Shown one piece after another: positions 45,572 to 53,758 of a stretch of 64,000 bases of DNA (its first letter is position 1; each line of letters starts with the position of its first letter). Origin of the DNA: PLOWO2-12-38-17 sp963709355 (GTDB lineage: Bacteria > Planctomycetota > Brocadiia > Brocadiales > Brocadiaceae); the NCBI GenBank assembly GCA_963709355.1, contig CAVPVY010000005.1, positions 2,728,001-2,792,000 on the forward strand, given 5' to 3'. A program made the translations under genes and the position numbers. The notes under the pieces were generated by a model that was not told where the DNA came from, ran no database searches, and was given only the letters and a program-made list of their open reading frames with translations.

Positions 45572-46147
45572 TTACTGAAATCGTTTATCTTGTTTGCCCA
45601 GCACTTCTATTGCCTTTGCCATTCTTTCAAATGGTTCTATAGGGTCAAGATAACTGAATATTTTTTCAAGTATATCTCTTGCAACTGTTATATCATCACT
45701 AAAATCTGGATGGGATGTTAAAATAATAGGTTGAAATCTGCCAGTAGCGCAATCAATCCTTTCCCTTATTAAATTAGTTTCAGCAGTATTAGACGATTTC
45801 AAATCAAGTGCTTCACCTGCTCTGCGAATAAATATGACTGGACAAGAAATTACTTTCCGAACATCAAGGAGAAATTCTTTGTCAACCATTATAAGAGAAG
45901 GAATATTTTGAATCGATTTAAATAATGGAATGCCACAGAGATTAACTCCAATATATGGCTCTAACATGTCGCCATAAAGTGGTTTTTGAATAATTGTCGG
46001 CTTCACCGGATGAGTGCATCTAAATTCCTGTGGTATCCCTTGAAAATCAGTCACAAGAACTGTTCCAAGATAACCGTCTTTTGATAAAGTTTCAAAAAGA
46101 GCCAAGAAACCTAGCAAACAGTTTTTGTTCTCATTATTTGAACTCAT
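45572..46147 (-). CDS. Unknown protein partnered with the SNF2-Mrr gene
   Basis: I do not recognise this 191-residue protein. It is soluble and has no known catalytic motif; phrases such as GYLGTVLVTDFQGIPQEFR and VISCPVIFIRRAGEAL suggest an alpha/beta fold. It lies 19 bases upstream of the SNF2-Mrr start on the same strand, and its own ATG overlaps the stop of a short coupled frame (46144-46203), so it is probably a dedicated partner of the helicase-nuclease. Confidence 0.6.
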   Translation of the reverse strand: MSSNNENKNCLLGFLALFETLSKDGYLGTVLVTDFQGIPQEFRCTHPVKPTIIQKPLYGDMLEPYIGVNLCGIPLFKSIQNIPSLIMVDKEFLLDVRKVISCPVIFIRRAGEALDLKSSNTAETNLIRERIDCATGRFQPIILTSHPDFSDDITVARDILEKIFSYLDPIEPFERMAKAIEVLGKQDKRFQ

Positions 46148-46203
46148 TCCAACTCCTCCTTAATTAGTGTAGCAATTTCATTTAACGTGCGCAGGCACTC
46201 CAT
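46144..46203 (-). other. Short coupled frame (possible small ORF or C-terminal fragment)
   Basis: From ATG 46203 a 19-residue frame reads MECLRTLNEIATLIKEELE and ends in TGA overlapping the next ATG (ATGA). A GTG 18 bases upstream would give 25 residues. The sequence is helix-like and covers the AAGGAGGAG binding site of the next gene. It may be a leader peptide or the surviving end of a longer gene; I cannot decide. Confidence 0.3.
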
Positions 46204-46321
46204 CGTAGCACCGGCCAACACTCCTAGATTGACGTCGTCAAGGATGGAACTCTACTAAGTTCGGTCCATTTGGGATACAACCGAGCCTTACCAAATGAGC
46301 GAGAGTCGATAGTGTCTGCTG

Positions 46322-47251
46322 TTATGTACCGATGGTGTCTAATGTTTGTCTGTTTCCCTCCACAACTTCTTTGATGTATTGGAGCGCCTTGTGAAAGTGG
46401 TTGAGCAAAGTCAGCCACGATGTTTGGTATTCAGTTACGGGGTATCCAATACCTAAGAACTTGTGTGCCTCTTGAACGCCATTAGCGGTGTCGGTATGGA
46501 CGGGGTAACCTTGTCGAAGACGAACAAGGTCACGCAGAATAGGTACGGACAACTCTGGTTTACCGCCAAGTGATACGATAAATTTTTCTAAGAGGGATAT
46601 TGACTTTACTTGGGTGTCAGGTTCTTTGGTCAGTTTTCTGAGTGCAGATAGATTAAGCCGGCCAATAAGCTGTGCCAATGATATGACGCGGACGATATAC
46701 TCTTCCTTCGTATTGGCAGGTCGCACAAGCTCCAAGGTTGCACGGAACTCCACAGGAACGAATAGCAAATCACCGAAAGAATCGTGGAAGACCGCATTGA
46801 TATTGTCGAGCATGTCCACAATATCACCGCCTAACTGGAGACCTTCTCGATTCTCGGAGAGATTTGGCTTTTCCATAGGAACAAAAACCTCGAAGCCTTG
46901 AGGGTCAGGAATCCTGCCAGTATCAAATGGGGCTTCGTTTGTAGCGTTTGACGTGGCAAGTTGCAATTCCACCTTCGAAGTTAGCGTACCGTCTTTGACT
47001 TTCTCGATAAGGTGGCGCTTGCCAAGTTCGAACAGCGTCTTAACGAGCGGTAAACCTTGAAGACCCCACATAGCGTGGAGAGTCCTGGAAATACCAACAA
47101 CCAAGTGGTATGGCGCCATCTTCCTAAACTCCTCAGGTGCTCCAACATACCTAGAGTCTACCGTTGTGAAGTGGAAAAGAAAGTCCAACCCATCACGAGT
47201 TATAGGTAACTGCTTGTAGGCTCCAAACTTTATTCTGATTCCTTGAGTCAT
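46322..47251 (-). CDS. Unknown protein with HEPN-like R-x5-H motif, first gene of the cassette
   Basis: A 309-residue soluble protein with no family I recognise. Near residue 240-252, LRDLVRLRQGYPVHTD holds an R-x5-H motif in a predicted helix, followed by two more helices (WLTLLNHFHKALQYIKEVVE), reminiscent of HEPN effector ends. The gene looks more GC-rich than the flanking moxR-bat genes, consistent with transfer. About 120 bases after its stop come a short coupled frame and the other two cassette genes. Confidence 0.6.
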   Translation of the reverse strand: MTQGIRIKFGAYKQLPITRDGLDFLFHFTTVDSRYVGAPEEFRKMAPYHLVVGISRTLHAMWGLQGLPLVKTLFELGKRHLIEKVKDGTLTSKVELQLATSNATNEAPFDTGRIPDPQGFEVFVPMEKPNLSENREGLQLGGDIVDMLDNINAVFHDSFGDLLFVPVEFRATLELVRPANTKEEYIVRVISLAQLIGRLNLSALRKLTKEPDTQVKSISLLEKFIVSLGGKPELSVPILRDLVRLRQGYPVHTDTANGVQEAHKFLGIGYPVTEYQTSWLTLLNHFHKALQYIKEVVEGNRQTLDTIGT

Positions 47252-47410
47252 TTGTCAATAAGACACCAATGGCGCATAACTATTTCATAGACATATTGCA
47301 TATATATTACTGATTTGATGGTATGCACGCAAGCATGAATACCACCGTGCAAATGCAGTCGCAACCTTTTTCCAATTAAGCCCTTCAGAACTTGCACTGC
47401 TTTAAGCAGG

Positions 47411-47911
47411 TCAGTGTTTAACAAACATTGAGCCCGTCTGATTTATTATATTTTCGATTCCCAGTAATATTTTATCAACCATTTCTTTCTTTATTTGCCT
47501 GCCGTACACAGCGGTATCAATTTGCTTTAATACAGTTCTGGCAGTAGTTGAAATTTCGTTTGTCAATTGTTTTTGCGTGTCATAATTAAAGAAATCCGTT
47601 GTTGTGACGGATTGGGCGATTTCATTTGGGATATTAGCGAGTGTGCCGAGATATGTCCTTAATGCCCTGTCAATATTGTAAATGTTTTCTCTGTTTGTCT
47701 GTTCTTCGCCAGAGTATTTGAATGACGCCATGAGATGCTGTAATCTTTCAAGGGCTACCCGTGGGGTTTCAGTTAGAGGTATTTGAGAAGGCGGCGTAAT
47801 CCTGCCAGAAACGGAACGAAACGTAATTATTCCAAGGAATAATAACAATCCAATACCCATCCCCAGCATTAAATAACCGTTTAAAAAGATATCCTTTTTC
47901 GAATAATACAT
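47411..47911 (-). CDS. C-terminal piece of a split BatD-like protein (membrane helix and cytoplasmic tail)
   Basis: A membrane helix (GYLMLGMGIGLLLFLGIITF, residues 11-30) and a 130-residue helical cytoplasmic tail. The frame stays open upstream of the ATG and reads LYYVRPQSSQGTTK...PLEGLKGPMYYSKK, a direct continuation of the BatD-like ectodomain encoded in the other frame at 48015-48827. BatD proteins end in this way (ectodomain, helix, tail), so I treat both as one gene broken near 48080. Confidence 0.7.
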   Translation of the reverse strand: MYYSKKDIFLNGYLMLGMGIGLLLFLGIITFRSVSGRITPPSQIPLTETPRVALERLQHLMASFKYSGEEQTNRENIYNIDRALRTYLGTLANIPNEIAQSVTTTDFFNYDTQKQLTNEISTTARTVLKQIDTAVYGRQIKKEMVDKILLGIENIINQTGSMFVKH

Positions 47912-48014
47912 CGGACCTTTAAGTCCTTCTAATGGTACGTCAACTGCTTTTAAAAGGCTGTTTAATATAATGGGAATTGAGGCAGTCTTAACCTCTTTTG
48001 TTTCGATTTGTGTA

Positions 48015-48827
48015 TTATCCGTCTTTGTTGTGCCTTGTGATGATTGTGGTCGTACATAATAAAGTATAATTAGATTCAGGGATTTCGGGTGTCTTTTTCT
48101 TTCCGACTAATTCAAATAGTGAGAGTGTATAGTTAATCATTACCTTTTCTATATTTCCTTCTGTTTGTTTTTCTATATCTCTTTTTAGTATTTCAAAGGG
48201 GGAAAAATTTAACTTTTCGATGCTTTCCCATATTAGGTTCACATTCTTTTCATGTCGGATGGTAAGGGTATAATTAATTCTGTCGCCAATTGTTATAACG
48301 TCTTTATCAACTTTTCCATCAACAAGCATGGGTACTTTTTTGATTACAACGGGCGAAGAGGTTGCCTTGCCCTCTGATTTGTCAATCTCGTTTGTATATG
48401 ACAATGAGAAAGAAGGGATAGAATGCAGTCCCTCCTTAACAGAAGCAGGCAGTGTTAGTGTATAGGTGATTACTAAATAGTCGTGTTCATTATCGAATAT
48501 CTGGCGTTCACCGACGATTGCGCTTTCTATTCTGAAAGGGGAAAGGTCTATTTTGTCCACGCCCTCAAGGTTGACTGTTACGCCTAATTTCCACATAACC
48601 TGAACGGTTAAATGTAATGTCTTACCTGTAATCAGTCTGTAATCATCAATAAATGTCCAGATTTCGAGGGGTTTGTCTGTAAGGACTAATTCCTGTCCTC
48701 CTTCTGCTTCTTCTCCCGCTGTTTGCTGCTCCTGGGCTTGGTATTGTTCCTGTGCGTTTAAATACGCAGGGTGGATGCCTGATAAAAGGCTTATAATAAA
48801 TAAGCTGGTGAAAACTGCATGTTTCAT
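48015..48827 (-). CDS. N-terminal piece of a split BatD-like protein (periplasmic domains)
   Basis: A signal peptide (to residue 25, HPAYLNAQEQ) and a Gln/Glu-rich linker precede two Ig-like beta domains, each with the BatD rhythm KPLEIWTFIDDYRLITGKTLHLTVQ and VDGKVDKDVITIGDRINYTLTIRHEKNV. The protein should end in a membrane helix but the frame closes after NYTLLCT; that helix is in the next frame downstream. It overlaps DUF58 by four bases. BatD is thought to act with BatA/B in envelope stress or complex assembly. Confidence 0.72.
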   Translation of the reverse strand: MKHAVFTSLFIISLLSGIHPAYLNAQEQYQAQEQQTAGEEAEGGQELVLTDKPLEIWTFIDDYRLITGKTLHLTVQVMWKLGVTVNLEGVDKIDLSPFRIESAIVGERQIFDNEHDYLVITYTLTLPASVKEGLHSIPSFSLSYTNEIDKSEGKATSSPVVIKKVPMLVDGKVDKDVITIGDRINYTLTIRHEKNVNLIWESIEKLNFSPFEILKRDIEKQTEGNIEKVMINYTLSLFELVGKKKTPEIPESNYTLLCTTTIITRHNKDG

Positions 48828-49678
48828 AATCTCCTTCTTCCTCCCCTCCTGATACGTCTATCAAAAAACTCAGAGATTTTTTTAATACATACTTCTTCAC
48901 TTTCATCAGTTGATATAGCAAGACAATCTATGTTAAGCTTCCTGAATAAACTAATGCATGGCTGTTGTTTGTTCAATGCAGTTGAAATTTCCAAGGGTTT
49001 TATTTTGTTTGTTTCTATATCCAAAGTAGTTAAATATCCCCTGGCGTATGGCAAACCCCTCTCTGCCTTGTCTGAAATAATTATGGGTATTACTTCATGT
49101 AAATAAGCAAGGATTTTGAATGATTGTTCGTAATTGTAAGGGGCAAAAAAATCTGACATTATGAATACAAGGGCAGTAGAGCGAATTTTTTCTATCAGGA
49201 ATTTAAAAGGTTTATCCAGATCTGTGCCATTTCTTATATTTGATTCAAGCAGAATATTTTTAATATTTTTCAGGGCTTCCTTTTCACCTGCTTTTGGCTG
49301 AATATAACCTTCTATTTTGTCTGTGAATGTAATGAAACCTATCTCATTGCCCGTTTCTGATGCCGCATAAACAAGGATAGAAAGAATCCTGGATTGCATA
49401 TCCTCTTTTGTATTTACGAAAGAACCAAATTTTTCAGACCGACTTCTATCAATGAGGAATATGATAGTTACACGTTTATCAACCAGTTTCATGCGGACGT
49501 GCAACCTCCCCGTTTTTGCCGTTGTCTTCCAATCAACAGATCTAATGTCGTCACCCGGCTGGTATTGTCTGAGTTCATCAAGTTCTAAACCGTGCGGGGC
49601 ATTTAAATAGCTGGAAAATGTTCCATCGAACAGGTTGCCGATTAGTCGTTGCAAATAAAGTCTTATTCTCTTTTTCAT
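48824..49678 (-). CDS. DUF58 (VWA-like) domain protein
   Basis: 284 residues with the DUF58 signature GLELDELRQYQPGDDIRSVDWKTTAKTGRLHVR, followed by a VWA-like core with IFLIDRSRSEKFGS (DxSxS) and FIMSDFF. In MoxR operons this protein couples the AAA+ ATPase to the Bat membrane proteins. It lies five bases after moxR and overlaps the BatD-like gene. Confidence 0.92.
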   Translation of the reverse strand: MKKRIRLYLQRLIGNLFDGTFSSYLNAPHGLELDELRQYQPGDDIRSVDWKTTAKTGRLHVRMKLVDKRVTIIFLIDRSRSEKFGSFVNTKEDMQSRILSILVYAASETGNEIGFITFTDKIEGYIQPKAGEKEALKNIKNILLESNIRNGTDLDKPFKFLIEKIRSTALVFIMSDFFAPYNYEQSFKILAYLHEVIPIIISDKAERGLPYARGYLTTLDIETNKIKPLEISTALNKQQPCISLFRKLNIDCLAISTDESEEVCIKKISEFFDRRIRRGGRRRL

Positions 49679-49683
49679 CAGGC

Positions 49684-50136
49684 TTATTCCAGTCTAGGTA
49701 TTTTTTGCAGTATCTTTTTTATAATACTGTCTGAATTAATGCCCTGAGATTCCGCCTCATGGGTAAGTATAATTCTATGTCTTAAGGCAGGATAAGCCAT
49801 TTTCTGAACATGTTCAGGCAACACCATTTCATCTCCGTGTATAAAGGCGTATACGCGTGATGCCTTAGCCAGTGCGATAGTTGCCCTTGGTGATGCGCCA
49901 TACATAACAAGATTTTTAATATCACCATTACCTTCTTCAGGTCTTGTTGCCCTGACAATCCGCGCAATATATTTTACAATAGCCGAATCTTCGTTTAGGG
50001 GAAACCATTCCGCAATGGCGTGTCTTAAAGCAAGCACTTCTTTTGGCGTTAAAACGGTATCCAGGGTTGCATTCTTCGTCCCGAATCTGTCTTTTTGTAA
50101 TTTCTCTTTCATTTGTATAGGTGGGATAGTGTACAT
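49684..50136 (-). CDS. moxR: C-terminal piece of split MoxR AAA+ ATPase
   Basis: This frame supplies the missing MoxR lid domain: YIARIVRATRPEEGN, YGASPRATIALAKASRVYAFIHG and ALRHRIILTHEAESQG are typical. It overlaps the N-terminal piece by 200 bases because the break is a frameshift. The true start lies in the other piece. Confidence 0.8.
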   Translation of the reverse strand: MYTIPPIQMKEKLQKDRFGTKNATLDTVLTPKEVLALRHAIAEWFPLNEDSAIVKYIARIVRATRPEEGNGDIKNLVMYGASPRATIALAKASRVYAFIHGDEMVLPEHVQKMAYPALRHRIILTHEAESQGINSDSIIKKILQKIPRLE

Positions 50137-50710
50137 TCAGTTTAAACATGAATCGGTCAATTTCAGCCTCTGGTAACAAATATGTTCCAGAAATTTCTAT
50201 AGGATTTTGTGTTGCCAGTACAAGAAATAATTTTTCTAACTGATAAGTTTCACTGCCAATAGTTACTTGTTTTTCCTGCATTGCCTCAAGAAGGGCGCTT
50301 TGAACCTTTGCAGGCGCCCGGTTTATTTCGTCTGCAAGTAATAAATTTGTGAAAACCGGTCCTTTTTGGATTCTGCTTTTTCTTGTTTCCGGGTCCCACA
50401 TTTCAAAACCTGTTATATCACCTGGAATGAGGTCTGGTGTGAATTGTACCCGCTGAAATTTTGCGTCCAGTACACGGGCAACTGTTTTTACTGTAATAGT
50501 TTTCCCAAGCCCTGGATATCCTTCTAATAAAATATGTCCGTCAGAAAGAAGTGCTACGATTATGCTTTCTATCATCTGCTCCTGACCAACAATGACCTTA
50601 CTTACCTCTTTTTTTATCTTTTCGACCTTAATATTAATTATGTTTTCGCCCTTTGTTTTTGGCTGTTGTCTCACAACTTTATTAACCCCCATTTCGTGTG
50701 ACGACCACAT
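49937..50710 (-). CDS. moxR: N-terminal piece of split MoxR AAA+ ATPase
   Basis: Walker A LEGYPGLGKTITVK near residue 60-72, DLIPGDITGFEMWDPE, LLADEINRAPAKVQSALLEAMQE (Walker B and pore-loop region) and NPIEISGTYLLPEAEIDRFMFKL are MoxR hallmarks. After VHYPTYTNEREITK the frame runs into unrelated sequence, while the adjacent frame continues the family. Removing one base from the T5 run at 50092-50096 (five As on the coding strand) rejoins both into a protein of normal size (about 340 residues). MoxR acts as a chaperone-like ATPase for Bat proteins. Confidence 0.82.
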   Translation of the reverse strand: MWSSHEMGVNKVVRQQPKTKGENIINIKVEKIKKEVSKVIVGQEQMIESIIVALLSDGHILLEGYPGLGKTITVKTVARVLDAKFQRVQFTPDLIPGDITGFEMWDPETRKSRIQKGPVFTNLLLADEINRAPAKVQSALLEAMQEKQVTIGSETYQLEKLFLVLATQNPIEISGTYLLPEAEIDRFMFKLNVHYPTYTNEREITKRQIRDEECNPGYRFNAKRSACFKTRHCGMVSPKRRFGYCKIYCADCQGNKT

Positions 50711-50926
50711 TAATAATAGTGTGACAAAATATCAAAAAAATTTTCAATGTGGCTGGTTCATCCTAATATTAATTAAATTGCATTAAATACAGATAGCAGT
50801 TTGTGAAAATTTTGAAGAACTAAGGGTTGAGAAATAATATTATCAAGCCTTTTAATGTGATAAATTAACTTATATACTTAACTAAAATTTTACCTTAAAT
50901 ATTATTCAAAACAGTCTTTTAAAAAA

Positions 50927-50944
50927 CACTTAAACCTTTAAGTG
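50927..50944. repeat. Perfect palindrome CACTTAAA-CC-TTTAAGTG
   Basis: Eight-base arms around two bases, in the middle of the moxR/GltB-like divergent gap. It could be an operator for a dimeric regulator, as it lies about 190 bases from the plus-strand promoter. No second copy was seen in the window. Confidence 0.35.
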
Positions 50945-51115
50945 AAAATTATATACTTTGCTTTTTACCTTTACAAACAAAATAAAAATCCAGGTATTTT
51001 ATATACTGAAATTTATGCATATCAGGGCAAAGACCTCAAAGCTTAAAATTTTAAGTAATTGGCATATCTTGTGCTATAAAATATTATTAAGGTATCCGTC
51101 TCTTTAAAAAATATA

Positions 51116-51144
51116 TTGACAGCAAATTTGAAAAGGTGTATAAA
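51116..51144 (+). promoter_or_regulatory. Sigma-70-type promoter of the GltB-like gene
   Basis: TTGACA at 51116-51121 and TATAAA at 51139-51144 with a 17-base spacer. The leader would be about 70 bases and contains GAAAGGGG seven bases before ATG 51220. Confidence 0.7.
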
Positions 51145-51219
51145 ATTGATTCACAGGGTCTTAAAAATAGGCATAAATTTTAGTTTGGTGAACATATTCA
51201 ATAAGAAAGGGGTTTGAAA

Positions 51220-52911
51220 ATGTCATTTTCAAAGCCAAATGCATCGGCGGCAACTCGTACGAAAAACAGGACGCCTAATGACAGAACACAAGCAAGCGGT
51301 ATGTGTTCAGTCTGTGTGGATGAATGTCCTGGTTATTGCGAGATTGGTAAGTCAGCTTTCAGGGCATCTGAAAATTTATATCCACAACCTTTTGGTACAA
51401 TTACAGCAGGGGCAGACAAGGAATATCCTGTAGATTTTTCTCACTTAAATGTTATGGGTTCTGCGGTAGGGGCTGTGGGAATAGAGGCTGATAGCGACAA
51501 GGCAATTTTTGAAAATGTTAATATAGAAACGAGATTAGGCAGAGATAAAGGTATTAAGTTAAAACTGCCGATTGTTATTCCGGGTTTAGGTTCAACAAGG
51601 GTTGCAAAGACACATTGGGACGGATTAGCAATAGGCTCAGCCATTTCAGGCACGGCTTTGACAATTGGTGAAAATGTTGGCGGAATGGACGTCAATTCTC
51701 AAATTGAAAATGGGAAAATTACATATTGTCCTGACATAGAATATCGTGTAAAGACTTTCCAAGAATGGCAAAGTAACGGTTATGGCTTAATTGTAATGCA
51801 GGAAAATGTTGAGGATTCAAGGCTGGGCGTCCTTGAGTATGGTATAAACAAATTAGGAGTTCAGGCAGTAGAATTGAAATGGGGGCAAGGCGCAAAGGAT
51901 ATCGGCGGCGAAGTTAAGATTGATAATCTGGATAAAGCAAGGATGTTAAGAGACCGCGGTTATATTGTTTTGCCGGATCCTTACGATGGGAATGTATCAA
52001 CACTCTTTGGAAAGGCATTTAAGGAATTTGAGAGACATTCAAGAATTGGAATGGTTAATGAAGAAGGTTTCGTAAAGAGGGTTGAAGAGTTAAGAAAAGC
52101 AGGCGCTAAATATGTATTTTTAAAGACGGGTGCTTATAGACCAGCTGACCTAGCAAGGGCAGTACGTTATTGTTCTATCGCAGGTGTTGACGTTCTGACA
52201 GTTGACGGCTCTGGCGGCGGTACTGGCATGAGTCCATGGCACATGATGAACGAATGGGGAGTACCAACTTTATATATTGCAGCTCTTACATATAATTATG
52301 TACATAAACTGGCATCTAGAGGTCAGTATGTTCCTGATATTATACTTGCCGGTGGTTTTGCTTTTGAGGATGATATTTTTAAAGCTGTAGCGCTTGGTGC
52401 GCCGTATGTCAAGGCAGTCGGAATGGCTCGTTCACCGCTGTGTGCGGCGCATGTAGGGAAATTAATTGGCGAGCAATTAAAGAATAACAATATTGATAAA
52501 ACTATTGAACCCTATGGGAAGACAATGGATGAAATTTTTGTGCTGGCAGCCAAGGCAAAGAGATTATTTGGTTCAAATGGAAAGGAAGTGCCGCCTGGGG
52601 CTATAGGTGTGTATTCGTATTATCAGCGTTTATCTCAGGGATTACGTCAATTAATGTGCGGTTCAAGGAAATTTGCGTTAGAGTACATGACGAGAAACGA
52701 TATTACAGCATTAACTAAAGAGGCTGCTGAGGTGACAGGTATAAAATATATAATGGATATGGATATGGAAGAGACTGAGCAGATACTCACCGGCAGGGCA
52801 AAAACCATTTCGAAAACAGCGAAAGCGGTTGTTAAGCAGAAAGCGAAGCCAAAGATAAAGGCAAAGGCAAAGGTATCTTCACCAAAGCCTAAAGCAAAGA
52901 AAAAGAAGTAG
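51220..52911 (+). CDS. FMN-binding glutamate synthase-like protein with Lys/Ala-rich tail
   Basis: A GOGAT-type FMN barrel: KLPIVIPGLGSTRVAKTHWDGLAIG, AVELKWGQGAKDIGGEVK, VLTVDGSGGGTGMSPWHMMNEWGVP and ILAGGFAFEDDIFKAVALGAPYVKAVGMARSP match the central domain of GltB. Near the N-terminus MCSVCVDECPGYCEIGK has four close cysteines (CX2CX3CX3C), perhaps for an Fe-S cluster. There is no amidotransferase domain. The last 35 residues are Lys/Ala/Pro repeats like a histone H1 tail. I choose ATG 51220 over a TTG two codons upstream. It has its own promoter and terminator. Confidence 0.88.
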   Translation: MSFSKPNASAATRTKNRTPNDRTQASGMCSVCVDECPGYCEIGKSAFRASENLYPQPFGTITAGADKEYPVDFSHLNVMGSAVGAVGIEADSDKAIFENVNIETRLGRDKGIKLKLPIVIPGLGSTRVAKTHWDGLAIGSAISGTALTIGENVGGMDVNSQIENGKITYCPDIEYRVKTFQEWQSNGYGLIVMQENVEDSRLGVLEYGINKLGVQAVELKWGQGAKDIGGEVKIDNLDKARMLRDRGYIVLPDPYDGNVSTLFGKAFKEFERHSRIGMVNEEGFVKRVEELRKAGAKYVFLKTGAYRPADLARAVRYCSIAGVDVLTVDGSGGGTGMSPWHMMNEWGVPTLYIAALTYNYVHKLASRGQYVPDIILAGGFAFEDDIFKAVALGAPYVKAVGMARSPLCAAHVGKLIGEQLKNNNIDKTIEPYGKTMDEIFVLAAKAKRLFGSNGKEVPPGAIGVYSYYQRLSQGLRQLMCGSRKFALEYMTRNDITALTKEAAEVTGIKYIMDMDMEETEQILTGRAKTISKTAKAVVKQKAKPKIKAKAKVSSPKPKAKKKK

Positions 52912-52962
52912 AGTAAAATTAGTAACTCAATAAAAGGTTTTAAAATCCGGTAAATAGATACA

Positions 52963-53003
52963 GGGGTTTTCCAATATCACAGTATATTGGAAACCCCTTT
53001 TTT
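52963..53003 (+). terminator. Intrinsic terminator of the GltB-like gene
   Basis: GGGGTTTTCCAATAT (52963-52977) pairs almost perfectly with ATATTGGAAACCCC (52984-52997), followed by a run of T to about 53003. It ends 50-90 bases after the GltB-like stop. Confidence 0.85.
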
Positions 53004-53035
53004 GTTTGATGAATTTTATCTTTTAAAGTTAAAGA

Positions 53036-53758
53036 ATGAAGATTGCATTAGTGGTGTTTCAGTTTATAAGGGAAAAAGGAGGAGTAGAAGGATATGCATA
53101 TAGCTTATCCAGTCAGCTATTAAGGCTTGGACATGAGGTTCACCTTTTTGTGCATAGATATTCCCCGAATACTTCATCCATTGCTTCAGACATAAACAAC
53201 GAATTAACCTTTCACCATGTACCTGCTATAACTTTCTGGTCTCCTTTAAAATATTGGACATTTGCCATAAATGCGCCAAAAATTATTAATAAAACTGGAA
53301 TAAGATTTGACATTGTTCATGGCTTAACGCATGCATTGTCTCAGGATATATACCGCGTTGGAGGAGGGTGTCACTGGGATTATATGATGCACACGTATCC
53401 AATAATGAGATTCCCTTTAGGCAGGATTCTTATGTGCCTTAATCCAAGGCATTTTAGCATACTCCTGCTGGAAAGGCTTATATTTAAAAAGAGACTTTAT
53501 AGACAGGTTACATGTATTTCTGAACAGTGTAAGAAAGAGATAATTTGTCATTATGGATTATCTGTAAATGATGTAGAAATAATATACAATTGCGTAGATA
53601 CAGAACTTTTTACTCCGCAAAATAAACCAAAGTACAGAACTTCTGCGAGAATTAAGTATAATATCGAAGACGATGCAATCCTTTTAATTTTTGTTGGTTT
53701 CTGGTTTCAAGCGAAAAGGTCTGAGACATATTATAGATGCTTTACCATTAATAGATAG
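53036..53758 (+). CDS. N-terminal piece of a split GT4 glycosyltransferase
   Basis: The acceptor-binding half of a GT-B enzyme: IALVVFQFIREKGGVEGYAYSLSSQLLRLGHEVHLF, DIVHGLTHALSQDIYRVGGGCHWDYM and CISEQCKKEIICHYGLSVNDVEIIYNCVDTELF, like WaaG/RfaG. It then shifts out of frame at FVG: with one T removed from TTT 53698-53700 the reading continues GSGFKRKGLRHIIDALPLI into the next piece. It probably built LPS core or O-chain sugar. Confidence 0.8.
   Translation: MKIALVVFQFIREKGGVEGYAYSLSSQLLRLGHEVHLFVHRYSPNTSSIASDINNELTFHHVPAITFWSPLKYWTFAINAPKIINKTGIRFDIVHGLTHALSQDIYRVGGGCHWDYMMHTYPIMRFPLGRILMCLNPRHFSILLLERLIFKKRLYRQVTCISEQCKKEIICHYGLSVNDVEIIYNCVDTELFTPQNKPKYRTSARIKYNIEDDAILLIFVGFWFQAKRSETYYRCFTINR

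Larger units (their letters stand above)
50711..51219. other. Divergent intergenic region between moxR and the GltB-like gene
   Basis: About 500 very AT-rich bases with no gene. They hold the GltB-like promoter (51116-51144) and a perfect palindrome (50927-50944). I found no RNA-gene landmark. Confidence 0.55.

Noticed and set aside
46224..46418. Minus-strand frame at the end of the 309-residue gene
   Set aside because: It overlaps the better gene in another frame and has no start signal or recognisable sequence.
47319..47346. GGTAT...ATACC hairpin between the 309-residue gene and BatD-like gene as a terminator
   Set aside because: The stem is only five or six bases, imperfect, and no T-run follows on either strand.
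47397..47409. Palindrome CTGCTTTAAGCAG just after the BatD-like stop as an insertion-site mark
   Set aside because: Too short to defend and no matching copy at the other end of the cassette.
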